A stretch of DNA of 64,000 nucleotides from Evansella vedderi. Its GTDB lineage: Bacteria > Bacillota > Bacilli > Bacillales > Salisediminibacteriaceae. The notes under the pieces are model-generated. The model did not search any database, was not told the origin of the DNA, and saw nothing but the letters and a program-made list of their open reading frames with translations. Each line of letters starts with the position of its first letter. The stretch's first letter is position 1. Of this stretch, positions 61,491-64,000 are shown one piece after another. The position numbers and the translations under genes are program-made. The stretch covers positions 248,001-312,000 of the forward strand of contig NZ_JAUSUG010000001.1 in the NCBI RefSeq assembly GCF_030813435.1, written 5' to 3'.

Positions 61491-63113
61491 CTACTCATCG
61501 TGAAGCGATCCATATAAATACTCGTAGCCTTTAATCGCTAACTCCAGACCTAAACGTCTATCTTGAGAAGAAAAAATATTTCCGATCACTTCTTCAATTT
61601 TACTTAATCGATGATATAAGGTTTGACGTACAATGTGGAGGGCATCCGCCGTTTCTTTCTTTTTCCCATTATTAAGAAGATAATACTTTAGCGTAAGTAG
61701 CAACTCTTTCCCTTTATCATTATCATAATTTTCCAGGTCCCCTAAATAATAACTGACAAAAGCTTCAATCTCCTTATTTTCCTCCATCATGGCAATCGTT
61801 CTATACGCATGTAATTCTTCATAAGCAGGAAGCTTTAATGGGCCAATTCTTTTTTGGATCTGAAGTACGATCTTAGCGCTTTTGTAACTGTTTGATGCTT
61901 GAGACAACTGATGAACAAGTTGACCAATACTGTATGTTCCGAAATAACGGTTTGTTCCTTTGTGTAATCTATGAAACACTTTTGCTATTTCCTCATGTAC
62001 AGTAAAAAGCTTTTTATATGCAGGTGGAAACAGCAATAAAACGACATAGTTGTTTAGCTTTGTGATGACAATTTTAAAGCCTTTATCTTCAAAAAAAGAA
62101 CGCGCTATCATAACATTACTAATGTAATAGGAGTTGGTGGTGTCGTCCTTAACGTCGTTAATTTCACTAATGACAGTTAAGAATTGATTCGGTATGCTGC
62201 TACCAATAGAGCTATGTAGATGTTCCCGTACTTCCTCTTCCTTGGTCGATCCCGTCAGCCATTGCTGTACCCATGCCCCTTCCTTATGGCTCTTTTGCTC
62301 TTCGTAGTACATGGATCGCATGATCTCTTGAGCGATTGCCGTTGCACCCCGATCAATAGCGAGAATTTCAAATTCGGTTAATTCAATTGATTGTCTTGGT
62401 CGAATGACTAGATGGGCGAAGGTCTGACCAAGAAAGTAAATTGGTCTCACAGCCCCTTCTGGAAATGCTTCAATGAAGATTTCTTTATCCTTTCTCCACT
62501 GATTAGCATACTTTTCCCTTATTTCATGTGATAAGGAAGGAACAAATATAGCTTCTCCTTGCTTTGGAAATAGCATCACATCTAAATTGGTAAAACGATG
62601 AAAGTCTTGCAGTAGGTTGATAAGGCCTTTTCCTGATAATAAAGAATTGTTAAGGAACTCAGATAATTTCTCTAGCTTTGAAACCATTTGGTGGTGTTCG
62701 TTAAGAAACATAGCGTGAAGCTCCTGTGTGATATCAATATAACGAACTTCCTTGTGAAATAATATGAGCGGAAAGTGATGATCTTTCGCTAATTGTACCA
62801 TGGCATCTGGCAGTTTCTTGTTTTTAAAATTTAAAAGTTCTACTACTAATCCGGAAACGTCTTTTTCAATAAGCTGTTGCAAGAAAGTTAGGCAAGCTTC
62901 TTCACTCTCCTGCCACACTACTCCTGTTGATAAGATCAGCTCATTGCCATTTAATAATTGTTTTACGTTAGTCACTTCCATAATATGTACCCAAGTTACA
63001 GTTCGCTCTAATGCTTCTTTATCTCCAATCACAACAGCCTTTTCAAAAAATGGAAGCTCCACGATATCCTTTACTAAAAAACGTTGTAATACTGGTTTAG
63101 ACAAAGTGACCAT
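61491..63113 (-). CDS. PucR-family transcriptional regulator
   Basis: The 540-residue protein has the N-terminal PucR (purine catabolism regulator-like) domain with FFEKAVVIGDKEALERTV and NGNELILSTGVVWQE, a central GGDEF-like CdaR region, and a C-terminal PucR helix-turn-helix: LTLKYYLLNNGKKKETADAL, HIVRQTLYHRLSKIEEVIG. It lies between two catabolic genes transcribed the other way and probably controls them. Family members respond to many nitrogen compounds, so a link to the purine island is possible but not shown. Confidence 0.9.
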   Translation of the reverse strand: MVTLSKPVLQRFLVKDIVELPFFEKAVVIGDKEALERTVTWVHIMEVTNVKQLLNGNELILSTGVVWQESEEACLTFLQQLIEKDVSGLVVELLNFKNKKLPDAMVQLAKDHHFPLILFHKEVRYIDITQELHAMFLNEHHQMVSKLEKLSEFLNNSLLSGKGLINLLQDFHRFTNLDVMLFPKQGEAIFVPSLSHEIREKYANQWRKDKEIFIEAFPEGAVRPIYFLGQTFAHLVIRPRQSIELTEFEILAIDRGATAIAQEIMRSMYYEEQKSHKEGAWVQQWLTGSTKEEEVREHLHSSIGSSIPNQFLTVISEINDVKDDTTNSYYISNVMIARSFFEDKGFKIVITKLNNYVVLLLFPPAYKKLFTVHEEIAKVFHRLHKGTNRYFGTYSIGQLVHQLSQASNSYKSAKIVLQIQKRIGPLKLPAYEELHAYRTIAMMEENKEIEAFVSYYLGDLENYDNDKGKELLLTLKYYLLNNGKKKETADALHIVRQTLYHRLSKIEEVIGNIFSSQDRRLGLELAIKGYEYLYGSLHDE

Positions 63114-63354
63114 CTCCTAGCTAATAAATTGATGAAATGGGTGAAAGGTAATAGGAACGTTGGTAAAAGAATCTTTATTTTTATTTTACACTCTGTCTAA
63201 TGAATAGAGTAGTAATTTTAGAGATAATAATGTCAAGGAAATATTTAGTAAGAAAATTTAAACCGTTTTTTATAGGGGAGTTTTTGGAAAGGAAATGATT
63301 TTTCTAAAAAAAAAGAATGAGACTACATATTTGTTCGAAAAGGGAGGAATTGTT

Positions 63355-64000
63355 ATGGCACAGGAAATTAATCAGTACGAAGGAGTTAAACAAAAGGATG
63401 AACAGTACATCTGGCATGCAATGAAACCTTATAACCCCGGAGGAACGATAGTTGTTACGAAAGGGGAGGGAGCTTGGATTACGGATGTCGATGGAAATAA
63501 ATATTTAGATGGAATGTCAGGATTATGGTGTGTGAACATCGGGTATGGGCGGACGGAATTAGCCGAAGTAGCTTACGAGCAAATAAAGGAGTTAGCTTAC
63601 TATCCATTGTCACAAAGTCATATCGCTGCAGTTAAATTAGGGGAAAAGCTGAATGAAATGCTTGACGATGAGTATGTGATCTTCTTTTCTAACAGTGGTT
63701 CAGAAGCAAATGAAACGGCGTTTAAAATTGCTCGTCAATATCACAAACAAAACGGGGAACACCAGAGATATAAATTTGTTTCAAGATACCGTGCTTATCA
63801 TGGAAATACGATGGGAGCCCTTGCTGCCACTGGTCAAGCACAGCGAAAGTATAAGTATGAACCGTTAGCTCCTGGCTTTGTTCATGTCGCTCCACCAGAC
63901 AGCTATCGTTCAAATGATAAACAGGATGGTAAGCCGCATGAATTGGAATCGGTTCAAGCGCTGGATCGTACGATGATATGGGAATTAGGGGAAACGATTG
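63355..64000 (+). CDS. Class III (omega) aminotransferase, partial at window end
   Basis: The frame is open from ATG 63355 (GGGAGG upstream) to the end of the window, 215 codons. It reads YLDGMSGLWCVNIGYGRTEL, SHIAAVKLGEKL, FSNSGSEANETAFKIARQY and YRAYHGNTMGALAATG, typical of pyridoxal-phosphate-dependent omega-amino-acid:pyruvate aminotransferases. The catalytic lysine lies beyond the edge. With MmsA and a PucR regulator it suggests beta-alanine, or another omega-amino acid, as substrate. Confidence 0.9.
   Translation, partial: MAQEINQYEGVKQKDEQYIWHAMKPYNPGGTIVVTKGEGAWITDVDGNKYLDGMSGLWCVNIGYGRTELAEVAYEQIKELAYYPLSQSHIAAVKLGEKLNEMLDDEYVIFFSNSGSEANETAFKIARQYHKQNGEHQRYKFVSRYRAYHGNTMGALAATGQAQRKYKYEPLAPGFVHVAPPDSYRSNDKQDGKPHELESVQALDRTMIWELGETI

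Noticed and set aside
1-64000. CRISPR array, prophage, intact insertion sequence, rRNA or tRNA
   Set aside because: No regularly spaced repeats, phage genes, complete transposase or RNA-gene sequences were recognised; repeats present are dispersed and non-coding.

Overview
The window looks like chromosome of a Bacillaceae-type Bacillota. Genes carry Gram-positive ribosome sites (AGGAGG-like), use many TTG/GTG starts and sigma-A promoters with 17-base spacers, encode lipoproteins, NCS2 permeases and PRD/PTS regulators, and are separated by the GC-rich intergenic repeats typical of this family. A UGA-decoded selenocysteine in a formate dehydrogenase says the organism makes selenoproteins. I saw no rRNA, tRNA, CRISPR array or intact insertion sequence.

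Region 1 (about 0.1-30.6 kb) is a purine-degradation island. On the minus strand lie adenine deaminase and a hypoxanthine/guanine-type permease. On the plus strand follow a MocA-like cofactor enzyme, a second NCS2 permease behind a transcription attenuator, a guanine-deaminase-like amidohydrolase, a three-subunit xanthine dehydrogenase with XdhC maturation proteins, a small regulatory operon (a cysteine-hydrolase homologue lacking its catalytic Cys, an ANTAR antiterminator, and a DUF2294/MpsC-like protein), and then a run of enzymes. In order these are a dihydropyrimidinase-type cyclic amidohydrolase, an isochorismatase-type amidohydrolase, UbiX, UbiD, bacterial microcompartment (BMC) shell genes, an adenine-deaminase paralogue, a cyclase-family hydrolase, a DUF1989 protein, an M20 amidohydrolase and a selenocysteine formate dehydrogenase. 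This order matches, step for step, the classical clostridial xanthine fermentation: xanthine to 4-ureido-5-imidazolecarboxylate, 4-amino-5-imidazolecarboxylate, 4-aminoimidazole, 4-imidazolone, formiminoglycine, then glycine plus formate. The gene-to-step assignments are inference. The shell genes sit exactly where 4-aminoimidazole would be made and consumed, and no aldehyde dehydrogenase, alcohol dehydrogenase or phosphotransacylase is present, so this would be an unusual, hydrolytic purine compartment. Two leader RNAs (before xdh and before the ANTAR operon) share an ANTAR-type hairpin overlapping a long intrinsic terminator, suggesting that the ANTAR protein, perhaps gated by the pseudo-hydrolase, controls the island by antitermination.

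Region 2 (30.6-34.5 kb) holds an IS21 IstB remnant, two back-to-back MarR regulators (one with an MFS exporter), and a DUF3231 protein. Region 3 (34.7-41.4 kb) is a FadR-type GntR regulator with palindromic operators, a TRAP transporter, a zinc alcohol dehydrogenase and a GlcD-like FAD oxidase. Region 4 (41.8-50.8 kb) is a PRD regulator with EIIA, an ascorbate-type EIIB/EIIC, and a ferric/sugar-phosphate-type ABC importer with two paralogous binding proteins. Region 5 (51-59.4 kb) is an Lrp regulator, an M42 aminopeptidase, an oligopeptide ABC operon whose binding-protein gene is frameshifted, and a DUF1028 protein. Region 6 (59.5-64 kb) has a LacI remnant, a malonate-semialdehyde dehydrogenase, a PucR-family regulator and the start of a class III aminotransferase that runs off the window, together suggesting beta-alanine or related omega-amino-acid catabolism.
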